Shown: piece after piece, positions 8,109 to 17,836 of the stretch
Position numbering within the stretch: the stretch's first letter is position 1
How the letters are laid out: each line of letters starts with the position of its first letter
From: Sphingomonas montanisoli
GTDB lineage: Bacteria > Pseudomonadota > Alphaproteobacteria > Sphingomonadales > Sphingomonadaceae
Reading direction: 5' to 3'
Length of the DNA stretch: 64,000 nt
Assembly: GCF_008274695.1 (NCBI RefSeq)
Contig: NZ_VTOU01000001.1
Location: 186,001-250,000, forward strand
Notes under the pieces: model-generated
The model's input: only the letters and a program-made list of their open reading frames with translations
Databases searched by the model: none
What the model was told of the DNA's origin: nothing
Program-made: the position numbers and the translations under genes

Positions 8109-8932
8109 CGAAGTTCGTCGACGTAGCGATCGGTGCCGTGGAAGGTCGGGACGAACGGCGCGACGAAGGCGAGCTTGCCCTTGCCCGACGCCACCAAATC
8201 CACTTCGGCCATGCCGAACAAAGCGTCGAAGGATCGCTCGGGCTCATGGTCGCTGAACCACAGGATCGTTACGCGATCCTCGATACCGGGAATGTCGGCG
8301 ACATCGGGCATCTTGTCGGCGGGCAGCGGGATCGGCGTGAAGATCGTCGCGACGGCCATGTCGCTGCCCTTCAGTCGCGACGGGATATAATCCGCCTTGA
8401 GCCAGTCGATCAGCGCCTCGCGCTGGCCATCGACCGCATCGATCACTTCGAGCACATGCCCGCCGAACGGATAGTTGAGGATGTGGATGTCGCGCACCAC
8501 CGCATCGTCGCGATAGACCGCGCCACGATAGGTCTGGAACGACGTGTAGATATGATCGCGCTTCAGCAGGATGCGATCGTCGGCGCGCAGGCGCCGGTTG
8601 ATCGCGGTGCTGTGCGCCGCCTGATCGTTCTGCCGCCCCTCTATGATCCAGTAGAGCGAGATATATTTGCCTAAGGCCAGCGGGTTCGCGATCGGCGAAT
8701 TGTCTGGCGCGCGCATCCCCTGCAGGCGCTTCGGCGCGACGAAACGGCGGCCCGCGAACATCCATGGCATCGCCAGCGCGCCCGAGATGAAATGATCGTC
8801 CTCGTACCAGCGGTTATAGTCGCGGTCGAAGCCTTCATGCGGCTCGACCATCGTGATCAGCGCCGATCCGATCTGGGCCTCATACGGTCCTTCGGCAATT
8901 GCGCGGTGCAGTTCCAGCGAGTCCATCGTCAT
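8105..8932 (-). CDS. Conserved protein of unknown function
   Basis: A 275-residue cytoplasmic protein with no signal peptide. Segments such as FDRDYNRWYEDDHF and a second, similar region in the C-terminal half (DRVTILWFSDHEPERSFDALFGMAEVD is too long to quote further) suggest two dimeric alpha/beta-barrel-like repeats, a fold used by monooxygenases and EthD-type proteins; this is inference from the pattern only. It starts 26 bases after thiD, and its GGGAG ribosome site is the right arm of a hairpin, so it is probably the last gene of the glmM-thiD operon. Confidence 0.5.
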   Translation of the reverse strand: MTMDSLELHRAIAEGPYEAQIGSALITMVEPHEGFDRDYNRWYEDDHFISGALAMPWMFAGRRFVAPKRLQGMRAPDNSPIANPLALGKYISLYWIIEGRQNDQAAHSTAINRRLRADDRILLKRDHIYTSFQTYRGAVYRDDAVVRDIHILNYPFGGHVLEVIDAVDGQREALIDWLKADYIPSRLKGSDMAVATIFTPIPLPADKMPDVADIPGIEDRVTILWFSDHEPERSFDALFGMAEVDLVASGKGKLAFVAPFVPTFHGTDRYVDELR

Positions 8933-8938
8933 GTCGCT

Positions 8939-8958
8939 CTCCCATTATTTTATGGGAG
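8939..8958 (-). promoter_or_regulatory. Hairpin spanning the thiD end and the next ribosome site
   Basis: On the minus strand CTCCCAT, a six-base AT loop, then ATGGGAG. The right arm contains the GGGAG that serves the downstream gene, and the left arm touches the thiD stop codon. Ribosomes finishing thiD would melt it, giving translational coupling. Confidence 0.4.
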
Positions 8959-9714
8959 CTATCGAACCAGACCCTGCCCCATCGGTCCATGCCCATTTCC
9001 GAGACCCGGTGCTGCAAGCAGGCTGGCACGGACGAACTCCCGCGCTTTCTCCACAGCCTCGGAAAGCTTGAGCCCTTGCCCCAACCCAGTCGCGATCGCG
9101 CTGGCCAGCGTGCAGCCGGTGCCATGCGTGTGCCGCGTCTCGATCCGCTCGGATGTCCACTCGGTCGAGCCGCCATCGGCGATGACGAGACGATCGGTCA
9201 GATCCGCACCCTCGCCATGCCCGCCCTTGGCCAGCACCGCGCAGCCATGCCGTGCCGCGAGCGCCTCGGCCGATCCACCCAGCACGGCGAGTTCGGGCAG
9301 ATTGGGCGTCACCACCGTCGCAATATCCATCAGCCGCCCGAACGCCGCGATCGTCGCCTCGTCAGCGAGCAGCGAGCCGCTCGTCGCGACCATCACCGGA
9401 TCGAAAACGATCGGTATATTTTCGAGTGCCGCGAGCCGATCGGCGACCGCGTTCACCACCTCGGCCGATCCAATCATCCCGATCTTCACCGCATCGACGC
9501 CGATATCGCTGACCACCGCATCGATCTGCGTCAGCACAAAATCGGCGGGTACCGGCATCACCCCCGTGACACCGAGCGTGTTCTGCGCGGTAAGCGCGGT
9601 GATGGCGGTCATCGCGTGACCGCCCAGCATCGTCACCGTCTTGATGTCAGCCTGGATGCCGGCCCCTCCGCCAGAATCCGAGCCAGCGATGATCAGGATA
9701 CGAGCAATGCTCAC
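8959..9714 (-). CDS. thiD: Hydroxymethylpyrimidine/phosphomethylpyrimidine kinase
   Basis: A 251-residue ribokinase-fold protein: [19 protein letters not shown] at the N-terminus, [11 protein letters not shown] in the middle, and the anion-hole motif [12 protein letters not shown] near the C-terminus, all standard for ThiD. It phosphorylates HMP and HMP-phosphate in thiamine biosynthesis or salvage. GTG start overlapping the glmM stop by four bases, so it is in an operon with glmM. No TPP riboswitch is seen in front, consistent with expression from the glmM promoter. Confidence 0.9.
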   Translation of the reverse strand: MSIARILIIAGSDSGGGAGIQADIKTVTMLGGHAMTAITALTAQNTLGVTGVMPVPADFVLTQIDAVVSDIGVDAVKIGMIGSAEVVNAVADRLAALENIPIVFDPVMVATSGSLLADEATIAAFGRLMDIATVVTPNLPELAVLGGSAEALAARHGCAVLAKGGHGEGADLTDRLVIADGGSTEWTSERIETRHTHGTGCTLASAIATGLGQGLKLSEAVEKAREFVRASLLAAPGLGNGHGPMGQGLVR

Positions 9715-11048
9715 GCCGCCTTACGCACCGCCTCGCAGATCTGGTCGACCATCGCCTCGACGAGCTTCTTGTCCTCGCCCTCCGCCATCACGCGGATCAG
9801 CGGTTCGGTGCCCGACTTGCGGATCACGAGGCGGCCATTGCCTTCCAGCTTTGCTTCGGCATCGGCGATCGCGGCCTTGACCTTGTCGTCCTTGAGCGGC
9901 TCGCCGCCCGCGAAGCGGACATTCTTGAGCAATTGGGGCAGCGGATCGAACAGATGGAGCAGCTGGCTCGACGGCTTCCCACTCTCCACGAGCTGCGCCA
10001 GCACCTGAAGCGCGGCGATCATTCCGTCGCCGGTTGTCGCGTGATCGGACATGATGATGTGGCCCGATTGCTCGCCGCCGATGTTGAAGCCTTCGGAGCG
10101 CATCGCTTCGACCACATAACGATCGCCGACCTGCGTGCGGTGGAGCGTGAGGCCAAGGCCGCTCAGATAGCGTTCGAGGCCGAGGTTCGACATCACCGTC
10201 GCCACGATCCCGCCGCCCTTGAGCTCACCGCGCTTGAGCGCGCCGGTAGCAATCAGCGCCATGAGCTGGTCGCCGTCGACGATGCGGCCGAGATTGTCGA
10301 CCACGATCAGCCGGTCGGCATCCCCATCGAGTGCGATGCCGATATCGGCGCGGGTCTCACGCACCTTGTCCTGCAGCGCCTTGGGGTCGGTCGATCCGCA
10401 TTTGTCGTTGATGTTGGTGCCGTTGGGTTCGACGCCCATCGCGATGACGTCGGCGCCCAGCTCCCACAGCGTCATCGGCGCGACATTATAGGCCGCTCCG
10501 TTCGCGCAATCGACGACGATGCGAAGGCTGTCGAGGCGCAGGTGCTCGGGAAAGCTCGACTTGATCGCATGCACATAGCGACCACGCGCATCTTCGACGC
10601 GGCGGGCCCGGCCAATGTCGGCCGATTTGGCGAGCTTCGAGGGCTTATCGAGCGCGGCTTCGATCGCCGCCTCGTCATCGTCGCTCAATTTGTAGCCGTC
10701 GGGGCCGAACAGCTTGATGCCGTTGTCGGCGAAAGGATTGTGGCTGGCGGAGATCATCACGCCCAGATCGGCGCGCATCGCGCGGGTCAGCAGCGCGACG
10801 GCGGGGGTCGGCATCGGGCCGACCATCACCACGTCCATGCCGACGCTGGTGAAGCCCGCGATCAGCGCCGATTCCATCATATAGCCGCTCAGGCGGGTAT
10901 CCTTGCCGATCACAACGCGGTGGCGATGCTCGCCGCGCAGGAAATGCGCTCCCGCCGCCTGCCCGACTTTCATCGCGATCTCGGCGGTCATCGGCGTTTC
11001 GTTGGTCCGGCCCCTTATACCGTCGGTGCCGAAATATTTGCGCGCCAT
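9711..11048 (-). CDS. glmM: Phosphoglucosamine mutase
   Basis: A 445-residue alpha-D-phosphohexomutase starting [13 protein letters not shown]. The active-site phosphoserine loop is [14 protein letters not shown], the metal loop DGDADR, and the C-terminal phosphate-binding segment [12 protein letters not shown]. It converts glucosamine-6-phosphate to glucosamine-1-phosphate, linking GlmS and GlmU encoded nearby. I chose the ATG at 11048 because GGGGA lies seven bases upstream; the frame stays open for 44 more codons but lacks family similarity. Confidence 0.95.
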   Translation of the reverse strand: MARKYFGTDGIRGRTNETPMTAEIAMKVGQAAGAHFLRGEHRHRVVIGKDTRLSGYMMESALIAGFTSVGMDVVMVGPMPTPAVALLTRAMRADLGVMISASHNPFADNGIKLFGPDGYKLSDDDEAAIEAALDKPSKLAKSADIGRARRVEDARGRYVHAIKSSFPEHLRLDSLRIVVDCANGAAYNVAPMTLWELGADVIAMGVEPNGTNINDKCGSTDPKALQDKVRETRADIGIALDGDADRLIVVDNLGRIVDGDQLMALIATGALKRGELKGGGIVATVMSNLGLERYLSGLGLTLHRTQVGDRYVVEAMRSEGFNIGGEQSGHIIMSDHATTGDGMIAALQVLAQLVESGKPSSQLLHLFDPLPQLLKNVRFAGGEPLKDDKVKAAIADAEAKLEGNGRLVIRKSGTEPLIRVMAEGEDKKLVEAMVDQICEAVRKAA

Positions 11049-11089
11049 GCAATCGTCCCCAGCGGAGGTTGGAGGCGCTAGATGCGCCG

Positions 11090-11119
11090 AAAAGGGCGGA
11101 GCCTCAAGAGGCTCCGCCC
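11090..11119 (-). terminator. Intrinsic terminator of the amidohydrolase operon
   Basis: Read on the minus strand: GGGCGGAGCCTC, a two-base loop TT, GAGGCTCCGCCC, then TTTT. The 12-base GC-rich stem starts six bases after the amidohydrolase stop. It also shields glmM from read-through. Confidence 0.85.
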
Positions 11120-11124
11120 TCCTC

Positions 11125-12411
11125 TCAATACTCGTACGCCTTGGGCAGCGCCTTCTCGGTCGGGTCGAGGTAGCGGTCACGCAAGCGCGTCTGGCGGCTT
11201 GTCATCGGCTGAGCAACGCCGTCGATCCAGATTGCGACCGGCGCCGATGCGATCTCGAGCGGATCGCCGTCCCAGATCACCACGTCGGCGTGACGGCCGG
11301 GACGCAGCGACCCGATCTCGCCACCCATCCCGATCGTCTCGGCGGGCTTCGACGTGATCGTGGCGAACGCCTGCCCCCAATCGAGCCCCGTCGCGCCCGG
11401 GATCCTGGTGATCGCCACCAGATTGCCGGCGAACTGGGTCAGATAGGATTCGTACGGCCCCTCCGACGCATCGACGTTGGAAATCGCGACCAGAACGCCC
11501 GCCTTCGTCAGCCGTCCGACGTTCGACTGCGTCGCCGCCAGCGTTTCGAAACGCTCGGGCAGGTCGGTGATCGCCGCCGCGATCACCGGCACCTTGGCGG
11601 CCGCGATCTGATCGGCGATGCGCCAGCCCTCGGTCGCGCCGACCAGCACCAGCTTGATCGCCGGATAATCCGCCTTGAGCGCCAGCGCCGCGCGGATGTC
11701 CGCCACCCGCTCGACATGGACGAGCAGCGGCATCGTGCCCCGGATCACCGGGCCGAGCGCCAGCGCGTCCTGCTTCGTGATGAGCGAGTCCTTATCGAGC
11801 CACCCCGCCTGCGCGGGGTTCTGCGCCGCAGCGAGGGCGGCGCGGAGCAGGACGTGAGCGGCCGGACGGGTGCCGCCGCCATGATCGCCCGCATCCTCGC
11901 CCAGTTCGACATATTGGAAGGCGCGGGGCTTCGTCACCGGATCGACATCGGCGCCGAGGTCGATCACCGCGCCCTGCCCGCCGAACATCGTGTTGCCCGC
12001 CGCCGGGACCACGAAGGCGCGCGTGGTGCCGCTCGATCGTTCGGTCGCGATCCCCTGCCCGCTGGTGTTGATCGACGTCGAAACGTCGATCGCCGCCGAG
12101 AAGGGCGAACCCTTGGTCCGGGCATCGTTGGTCTCGTTCATGCCATAACCGTCGACGATGCCGAGCGTGGAGATCGGCGCGACGATGCCGGGCGACACCC
12201 ATTTGCCAGTCGCATCGACGACACGCGCGCCGGCCGGAACCGCGACGCCAGCCCCGGCCGCCACGACGCGGCCGTTGGCGATGACGACGGTGCCGCCCCG
12301 GATCGGCTGCGATCCGTCGCCGATCGCGACGGTGCCGCCGGTGATGGCGATCGTCTCGGCGGAAAGCGGTGCGGCGATCAGCGCCGCCGCTGCCAGAAGG
12401 AGATGTTTCAT
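11125..12411 (-). CDS. Exported amidohydrolase-family protein lacking the HxH metal motif
   Basis: A 428-residue protein with a signal peptide ([18 protein letters not shown], then E). It has the composite beta-sandwich of amidohydrolases ([15 protein letters not shown] at the start, [16 protein letters not shown] near the end). Where active members have the GxIDxHxH strand, this protein reads [12 protein letters not shown], with no HxH. It could be inactive, regulatory, or a non-canonical enzyme. It overlaps the preceding amidohydrolase gene by four bases, and the two probably act as a pair in the periplasm downstream of a peptide transporter. Confidence 0.75.
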   Translation of the reverse strand: MKHLLLAAAALIAAPLSAETIAITGGTVAIGDGSQPIRGGTVVIANGRVVAAGAGVAVPAGARVVDATGKWVSPGIVAPISTLGIVDGYGMNETNDARTKGSPFSAAIDVSTSINTSGQGIATERSSGTTRAFVVPAAGNTMFGGQGAVIDLGADVDPVTKPRAFQYVELGEDAGDHGGGTRPAAHVLLRAALAAAQNPAQAGWLDKDSLITKQDALALGPVIRGTMPLLVHVERVADIRAALALKADYPAIKLVLVGATEGWRIADQIAAAKVPVIAAAITDLPERFETLAATQSNVGRLTKAGVLVAISNVDASEGPYESYLTQFAGNLVAITRIPGATGLDWGQAFATITSKPAETIGMGGEIGSLRPGRHADVVIWDGDPLEIASAPVAIWIDGVAQPMTSRQTRLRDRYLDPTEKALPKAYEY

Positions 12412-13823
12412 TTCACGTCTCCCTCGCCGGGCTGGCCAAGCTCGAAGTCGCTTATCGGACGCAACTTCGGATTATAGGCGTCGTAGAGCATCGCCCCGTC
12501 GATCCAGACCTTTTCGGGCCGGGTGTACACGCTGAACGGATTGCCGTTCCACAGCACCACGTCGGCCATCTTGCCGGCCTTCAGGCTGCCGGTCTTGTCC
12601 GCGATACCCAATGCCTTGGCGGGCGCGATCGCCAGCCAGGTCCAGGCCAACTCGTCCGAAATCTCGATCCCCGCGCGACGGCCCGATGCGAGCGCCTTGC
12701 CCGCCTCCTGGTTCAGCCGCTGGATGCCGTTCTGATCGTCCGAATGGATCGTGACGCACGCGCCGGCTTTCTGGAGGATCGCGAGATTCTCCGGAATACC
12801 GTCATAGCTTTCCATCTTGAAGCCATACCAGTCGGCCCATACCGACGCGCAGACGCCGTTCGCCTTCAGCAGATCGGCAATCTTGTACGCCTCCACCGCG
12901 TGATGGAATGCCGAGACGTGGTAGCCGAACTCCTTCGACATATCGATCACGTTCGCCATTTCGTCGGCGCGATAGCAGTGGTTCTGGATCAGGATTTCGC
13001 CCGACAGCACGCCCATCAGCGTGTCCATCGCGATGTCGCGCGCGGGCGGCTCGCCGCCCTTCTCCTCATATTTGTCCCACTTGCGCTTATATTCCGCGGC
13101 CTTCGCCCAGGTCTGGCGATCGACCGCGATATTGCCCATGCGGGTCGATGGCTGGCGCCCCTTCGAACCGTAGACGCGCTTCGGATTTTCGCCGCACGCC
13201 ATCTTGAGGCCGTAGGGCGCGCCGGGGAACTTCATCCCCTGCGCCGTGCGCGCATAGACGTTCTTGAGGAGCACCGATCGGCCGCCCATCAGGTTCGCCG
13301 AACCCGGCAGGATCTGCAGCGTCGTCACGCCCCCGTTTGCCAGCGCGCGGCTGAAGCCCGGATCCTGCGGCCACACGCTATGTTCGGCCCACACGTCGGC
13401 GGTGACGGGGCCGGTCGCCTCGTTACCATCGGATAGCGCCTGCACGCCCGGCGACGGATAGTCGCCCAGGTGGCTGTGGATGTCGATGACGCCCGGCGTC
13501 ACCCACTTGCCCTTGCCGTCGATCACGGTGGAGCCCGCCGGAATGGCGAGGTCCGCCCCGCCGACCGCGGTCACCTTGCCGTCCGCGAAGAGGACGGTGC
13601 CGTTATCGATCCGGCTGCCCTCCCCGTCATAGACGGTCGCCCCGACCAGCGCGGTCGGGACACCCGGATAGGCGTGGTAGGTCGACGGGAAGGGATCGTG
13701 GTTGAACCCCTTCCCCTTGCCCGGCGGCGGCGCATCGGACGCGGCCGACCTGGGCTTGGCCGCCTGCCCGCACGCCGCGAGCGAGAGGGCGACGACGATC
13801 GCCAGCGTGAGCTTATTGGACAC
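12408..13823 (-). CDS. Amidohydrolase, lipoprotein-type signal
   Basis: A 471-residue protein with a lipobox signal (MSNKLTLAIVVALSLAACGQ, Cys near residue 18). Metal ligands are visible: VIDIHSHLGDY (HxH), FHHAVEA, and TIHSDDQNGIQ (His/Asp), so it should be an active imidazolonepropionase- or prolidase-like hydrolase anchored in the periplasm. GTG start inside the end of the transporter gene (11-base overlap), and coupling to the second amidohydrolase. The substrate is unknown; the neighbouring POT transporter suggests peptide or peptide-like compounds. Confidence 0.8.
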   Translation of the reverse strand: MSNKLTLAIVVALSLAACGQAAKPRSAASDAPPPGKGKGFNHDPFPSTYHAYPGVPTALVGATVYDGEGSRIDNGTVLFADGKVTAVGGADLAIPAGSTVIDGKGKWVTPGVIDIHSHLGDYPSPGVQALSDGNEATGPVTADVWAEHSVWPQDPGFSRALANGGVTTLQILPGSANLMGGRSVLLKNVYARTAQGMKFPGAPYGLKMACGENPKRVYGSKGRQPSTRMGNIAVDRQTWAKAAEYKRKWDKYEEKGGEPPARDIAMDTLMGVLSGEILIQNHCYRADEMANVIDMSKEFGYHVSAFHHAVEAYKIADLLKANGVCASVWADWYGFKMESYDGIPENLAILQKAGACVTIHSDDQNGIQRLNQEAGKALASGRRAGIEISDELAWTWLAIAPAKALGIADKTGSLKAGKMADVVLWNGNPFSVYTRPEKVWIDGAMLYDAYNPKLRPISDFELGQPGEGDVK

Positions 13824-15594
13824 CGTGCATCCACTTCTTGATCACAGGGGAGAGGACGAACAGCACACCACCGATCACCACCGATGCGATACCGATAGTC
13901 TGGAATACACCCGCATAGGTTTCCAGGCTGACCTTCAGGTTGGTCACCTGGCCGCCGACCGTCTCGACACTGGCCACCTGGGCGACGACGCCTGCGACAT
14001 ATTGCGCGCAACTGATCGACAGGAACCACACGCCCATCATCAGGCCCACCACGCGGGCGATCGACAGCTTGGTGATCATCGACAGGCCCACCGGCGAGAT
14101 GCACAATTCGGCCGCCGAGTGGATGAGGTAGAGCAAGGCCAGCCACCAGACCGTGACCTTGAAATCAGGCCCGGCATATTTGGTGCCCCACACGAGCGCG
14201 AGGAAACCCAGGCCAACGCCCGCCAGTGCGATCGCGAACTTGATCGGGATCGACGGCTCCAACCCACGCTTGCCGAGCGCATTCCACAGCACCGAGGTCA
14301 GCGGCGCCAGCAGGACGATGAACAATGCATTGAAGAACTGGGTCTGCCCCGCCGTCATCGTGAACAGGCCAAAGACCGACAGATCGGTGTTGCGATCGGC
14401 GAACAGGGTGAGCGACGAGCCCGCCTGTTCGAACAGGGTCCAGAATACGACGTTGAACACGATCAGCACGATCGCAGCGAGCATCATCTGGAACTCGACC
14501 TTGTTGCCGACCTTGAGCGACCAGATCGGGATCGCGATGACGGCGATCAGGAAGGTCGTGAACAGCACCTTGCCCATCAGCGGCAGCGCGATGAGATAGC
14601 CGACGATCCCCGATCCCTCGGCCGCCGCCGGCGCGTTCATCAGGTTGACGAACAGGAACCACGCGACCGGCACCGCCAGAACCGCGCCGACATAGATCCA
14701 CAAATTGCGTCCGCTGGCGCCCGCCGGCGGATCGCCATAGCCCGCAAGCTGAGCCCCGGAGAACTGGATCAGCGCCCACGACAGCATCATGCCGATCGCG
14801 GCGAGGCCGAAGCCCGCCCACCAGCCCACGGCAACGGCGAGGAAGGGGCACAATATCTGCGAGAATAGCGACCCCAGGTTGATGCCCATGTAGAAGATCG
14901 TGAAGCCGGCATCGCGTCGTCGATCCCCGACGGCATAGAGTGCGCCGACGATCGTCGAGATATTGGGCTTGAAGAAGCCGTTGCCGATCGTGACCATCGA
15001 CAGCGCAATCAGTGTCAGCATCGTGTAGAAATGGCTGCGATCTGCGCCCGAGGCGAAGCCGCCCTTGGCGACCGTGCGCGCCACGCTGCCATCGGGTGCG
15101 ACCAGTTGGACCGAGCCGTCATCCTGGCCCTTGATCGCCAGCTGCCGCCCGCCATCGACCACCGACTGGGCGCCGCTTTCGCCGACGACGACTTCGTAAC
15201 GCTGGCCTTCGATCGTGGCATAGGGCTTGGCAGTCGGCCCGCCGAAGCAAAGCGTGAGATAGCCAAGCGACATCAGGATCGCGCCGAACTTCACCGATTG
15301 CTTGGAGCCGAGATAGCGGTCGGCGATCATGCCGCCGACCAGCGGCGTTAGATAGACGAGCGCGGTGAAACCGCCATAGAGGCCGTTGGTCGTCTGATCG
15401 CTGAACAGAAAATGCTTGCTGAGGTAGAGCGCGAGCAGCGCGCGCATACCGTAGAAGCCGAAGCGCTCCATCGCCTCGGTCGTGAAAAGCCTGGCGAGTT
15501 GTCGGGGGTGCCCGAACCAGGTTTTCTCGTCAGTTGGATTGACATGCGAAATGTCGGGCTCGCGCGGATTGTCCGCGGTTGGCGTGTCGACCAT
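13813..15594 (-). CDS. POT/PTR-family peptide:proton symporter
   Basis: A 593-residue inner-membrane protein. The N-terminal FTTEAMERFGFYGMRALL carries the E-x-x-E/R-F-x-x-Y-G pattern typical of proton-coupled peptide transporters, and FKPNISTIVGALY is the PTR2 signature. About 14 hydrophobic segments are visible, with an unusual roughly 60-residue polar insertion after the fourth (around residues 120-180). AAGGGAG precedes the start. First gene of a three-gene operon with two exported amidohydrolases, suggesting uptake of di/tripeptides plus periplasmic hydrolysis. Confidence 0.88.
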   Translation of the reverse strand: MVDTPTADNPREPDISHVNPTDEKTWFGHPRQLARLFTTEAMERFGFYGMRALLALYLSKHFLFSDQTTNGLYGGFTALVYLTPLVGGMIADRYLGSKQSVKFGAILMSLGYLTLCFGGPTAKPYATIEGQRYEVVVGESGAQSVVDGGRQLAIKGQDDGSVQLVAPDGSVARTVAKGGFASGADRSHFYTMLTLIALSMVTIGNGFFKPNISTIVGALYAVGDRRRDAGFTIFYMGINLGSLFSQILCPFLAVAVGWWAGFGLAAIGMMLSWALIQFSGAQLAGYGDPPAGASGRNLWIYVGAVLAVPVAWFLFVNLMNAPAAAEGSGIVGYLIALPLMGKVLFTTFLIAVIAIPIWSLKVGNKVEFQMMLAAIVLIVFNVVFWTLFEQAGSSLTLFADRNTDLSVFGLFTMTAGQTQFFNALFIVLLAPLTSVLWNALGKRGLEPSIPIKFAIALAGVGLGFLALVWGTKYAGPDFKVTVWWLALLYLIHSAAELCISPVGLSMITKLSIARVVGLMMGVWFLSISCAQYVAGVVAQVASVETVGGQVTNLKVSLETYAGVFQTIGIASVVIGGVLFVLSPVIKKWMHGVQ

Positions 15595-15723
15595 GAAGAC
15601 TCCCTTTGTGCGCTCTGGCCTCCATTCGGGGCGGCGCGTCTCATGGGGTCAGCAAACTAGGCACGTCGCGACGCGCTGTGAAGCCGGTTGTTGCAGATCG
15701 GTGGCATTGATAGAGACGGCGTC

Positions 15724-16308
15724 ATGTTCAACGACCTCTCCAGCACCGCCGCTCTGCTCGCCACGCGCCGCTCAGGCAAGGCGCGCGACCTCGCCGCGCC
15801 CGGCCCCGACGACGCGCAGTTGCGCCAGATTCTGGAGGCCGCGATGCGCGTGCCCGACCATGGCAAGCTGGCGCCGTGGCGCTTCGTGGTGGTCCCGCTC
15901 GACCGGCGCGATGCCTTCGCCGCGATGCTGCGCACCGCCTATCTCAAGGCGACTCCGGGCGCCGGCCGGCTCGAACTCGAAGCGATGGATCAGTTCGCCC
16001 AACAGGCGCCGACGATGGTCGCGATCCTTTCCACCCCCGTCGCCGGCAGCAAGATCCCGGTCTGGGAACAGGAATTGTCGGCGGGTGCTGCCTGCATGAC
16101 CATGCTCGTCGCGGCACACGCGCAGGGATTCGCGGGCAACTGGCTGACAGCGTGGCCCGCCTTCAACGAGGACGTCCTCGTCTCACTGGGCGGAAAACCC
16201 AATGATCGCATCGCCGGTTTCGTGTTCATCGGCACGCAGATCAAGCCACTCGAGGAGCGCCCCCGTCCGACGTATGAAGCTGTCGTTTCGACGTGGAAAG
16301 GTGGATAG
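15724..16308 (+). CDS. Nitroreductase-family protein
   Basis: A 194-residue FMN-dependent nitroreductase-like protein. RRSGKARDL near the start and MRVPDHGKLAPWRFVVV form the usual FMN phosphate-binding part; AGAACMTMLVAAHAQGFAGNWLT is the central helix-strand, and GFVFIGTQ closes the fold. It resembles the YdjA-type single-domain nitroreductases that reduce nitro or quinone compounds with NAD(P)H. I chose ATG 15724 with AGAGACGG upstream rather than an in-frame start 12 codons earlier. Divergent from the POT operon. Confidence 0.8.
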   Translation: MFNDLSSTAALLATRRSGKARDLAAPGPDDAQLRQILEAAMRVPDHGKLAPWRFVVVPLDRRDAFAAMLRTAYLKATPGAGRLELEAMDQFAQQAPTMVAILSTPVAGSKIPVWEQELSAGAACMTMLVAAHAQGFAGNWLTAWPAFNEDVLVSLGGKPNDRIAGFVFIGTQIKPLEERPRPTYEAVVSTWKGG

Positions 16309-16311
16309 CGG

Positions 16312-16338
16312 TTGACGCGGCGTGCTGTGTTAGCACAG
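16312..16338 (+). promoter_or_regulatory. Promoter region with dyad operator of the GntR gene
   Basis: TTGACG at 16312-16317 is a good -35 element. CTGTG-TTAG-CACAG at 16325-16338 is a dyad overlapping the expected spacer/-10 area just before the GntR gene. Small YtrA-type GntR regulators usually repress their own promoters at such dyads. Confidence 0.4.
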
Positions 16339-16347
16339 TGTCACGGC

Positions 16348-16692
16348 ATGAGTTCGCAAGATCGCCCCGTCTATCTCCGCCTGCGCGATATCATCGCGGA
16401 ATCGATTCTCGACGGCGTTTACGGAGACGGTGATGCCCTGCCCTCGGTGCGGGCTTTCGCGGCACAGCATGGCGCGAACCCGCTGACGGCTGCGAAGGCC
16501 TACCAGGGTTTTCAGGACGAAGATCTGGTCGTCGTCCGCCGCGGCGTCGGCATGTTCGTCGCCGAAGGTGCCAGCGAACGCCTCCGCCGAGAGGCGCGCG
16601 CGCAGTTTCTCGACGAACAATGGCCCCGCGTGGTCGATCAGATGCGCCGCCTTCGCATCGAGCCCGCCGAGTTGCTCGACAAGGTCAGCTGA
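16348..16692 (+). CDS. Short GntR-family regulator (YtrA-like)
   Basis: A 114-residue protein with an N-terminal GntR winged helix (PVYLRLRDIIAESILDG, then LPSVRAFAAQHGANPLTAAKAYQ, and the wing GVGMFV near residues 65-70). Only a short helical tail follows, so there is no ligand-binding domain of the FadR or HutC kind; this is the YtrA architecture, often linked to ABC exporters or small operons. ATG 16348 is preferred to an upstream frame that would run through the promoter. The target may be itself or the nitroreductase upstream. Confidence 0.8.
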   Translation: MSSQDRPVYLRLRDIIAESILDGVYGDGDALPSVRAFAAQHGANPLTAAKAYQGFQDEDLVVVRRGVGMFVAEGASERLRREARAQFLDEQWPRVVDQMRRLRIEPAELLDKVS

Positions 16693-16707
16693 CGTCCTCT
16701 CACTCTC

Positions 16708-16828
16708 CTCGTCATTGCGAGGAGCCGAAGGCGACGCGGCAATCCAGTCCGCACATGAGAATGTCGCGAACCTCGCCTAGCTCGGGCCTGGATTGCTTCC
16801 CCGGGTCAAGCCCGGGGTCGCAATGACG
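16708..16828. repeat. Intergenic palindromic repeat, copy A
   Basis: Begins CTCGTCATTGCGAGGAGCC and ends with the reverse complement end TCGCAATGACG; internal GCAATCCAG/CTGGATTGC segments pair as well. Related to copies at 17878, 18703 and 59166. Located between the GntR gene and tsaC. Confidence 0.75.
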
Positions 16829-16853
16829 AGTGCAGGATGATAGCGGGCAGGCA

Positions 16854-17789
16854 ATGATCACCCGCACCCTCCCCGCCACCGAAGACGCCATCGCCCAAGC
16901 CGCGCGCCTGATCGCCGCGGGCGAAATCGTCGCGGTGCCGACCGAGACCGTCTATGGCCTCGCGGGCGATGCGACCTCGGGCGAAGCCGTCGCCGCGATC
17001 TACGCCGCCAAGGGACGCCCCAGCTTCAATCCTTTGATCCTCCACGTCGCCGATCGCGTTATGGCCGATCGGATCGCCGCCTTCGCCCCCCTCGCCAATC
17101 GCCTCGCCGACCGTTTCTGGCCCGGCCCGCTCACAATGGTCCTGCCGCTGCGTGACGGCGCCCCGATCGCCAGCCTCGTAACGGCCGGCCTGTCCACCGT
17201 CGCGATCCGCATGCCCGCCCATCCGGTGATGCGCGCGCTGATCGCCTCGGCCGATCGCCCTCTCGCCGCGCCCTCCGCAAATGCCAGCGGATCGATCAGC
17301 CCCACCCGCGCGGAACATGTCGCCCGCACGCTCGACGGCCGGCTGCCGCTGATCCTCGACGCAGGTGCGACCGAGGCCGGCGTCGAATCCACGATCGTCG
17401 CGGTCGAGAGCGACAGCCTCCGCCTCCTCCGCCCCGGCCCGATCACGGCCGAAATGCTGGCCGAGTTCGCGCCAGTCGACACGGCAGAAAGCGGCGCGAT
17501 CGAGGCACCCGGCCAGCTTGCCAGCCATTACGCCCCCTCCAAGCCCGTCCGGCTCGACGCGACCACGGCGAAGGATGGCGAATATCTGATCGGTTTCGGC
17601 CCGGTCGCGGGCGATGTCTCGCTGTCCGCTGCAGGCGATCTCCAGCAGGCCGCTGCGCGCCTGTTCGATCTGCTTCACATTGCCGATGCATCCCCGGCCC
17701 CCGCCATTGCGGTCGCCCCCATCCCGCACGACGGCCTCGGCGCGGCGATCAACGACCGCCTGAACAGGGCCGCCGCACCCCGGCCTTGA
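16854..17789 (+). CDS. tsaC: L-threonylcarbamoyladenylate synthase (Sua5 type)
   Basis: A 311-residue protein with the YrdC/Sua5 domain: VPTETVYGLAGDA, KGRPSFNPL, PGPLTMVLP and AAPSANASG, followed by a C-terminal Sua5 domain (GQLASHYAP then a Rossmann-like tail). It makes threonylcarbamoyl-AMP for the t6A37 modification of ANN-reading tRNAs. The length makes it the long Sua5 form (TsaC2) rather than the short TsaC. ATG 16854 has GGGCAGG upstream. Confidence 0.9.
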   Translation: MITRTLPATEDAIAQAARLIAAGEIVAVPTETVYGLAGDATSGEAVAAIYAAKGRPSFNPLILHVADRVMADRIAAFAPLANRLADRFWPGPLTMVLPLRDGAPIASLVTAGLSTVAIRMPAHPVMRALIASADRPLAAPSANASGSISPTRAEHVARTLDGRLPLILDAGATEAGVESTIVAVESDSLRLLRPGPITAEMLAEFAPVDTAESGAIEAPGQLASHYAPSKPVRLDATTAKDGEYLIGFGPVAGDVSLSAAGDLQQAAARLFDLLHIADASPAPAIAVAPIPHDGLGAAINDRLNRAAAPRP

Positions 17790-17836
17790 TATTGTTCTCT
17801 TTTTGTTCTATTGGACTCGGATGCCTTCGCCCCGAA

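Noticed and set aside
13702-14868. 388-codon + strand frame within the POT transporter region
   Set aside because: Antisense shadow of the transporter and amidohydrolase genes; no domain seen.
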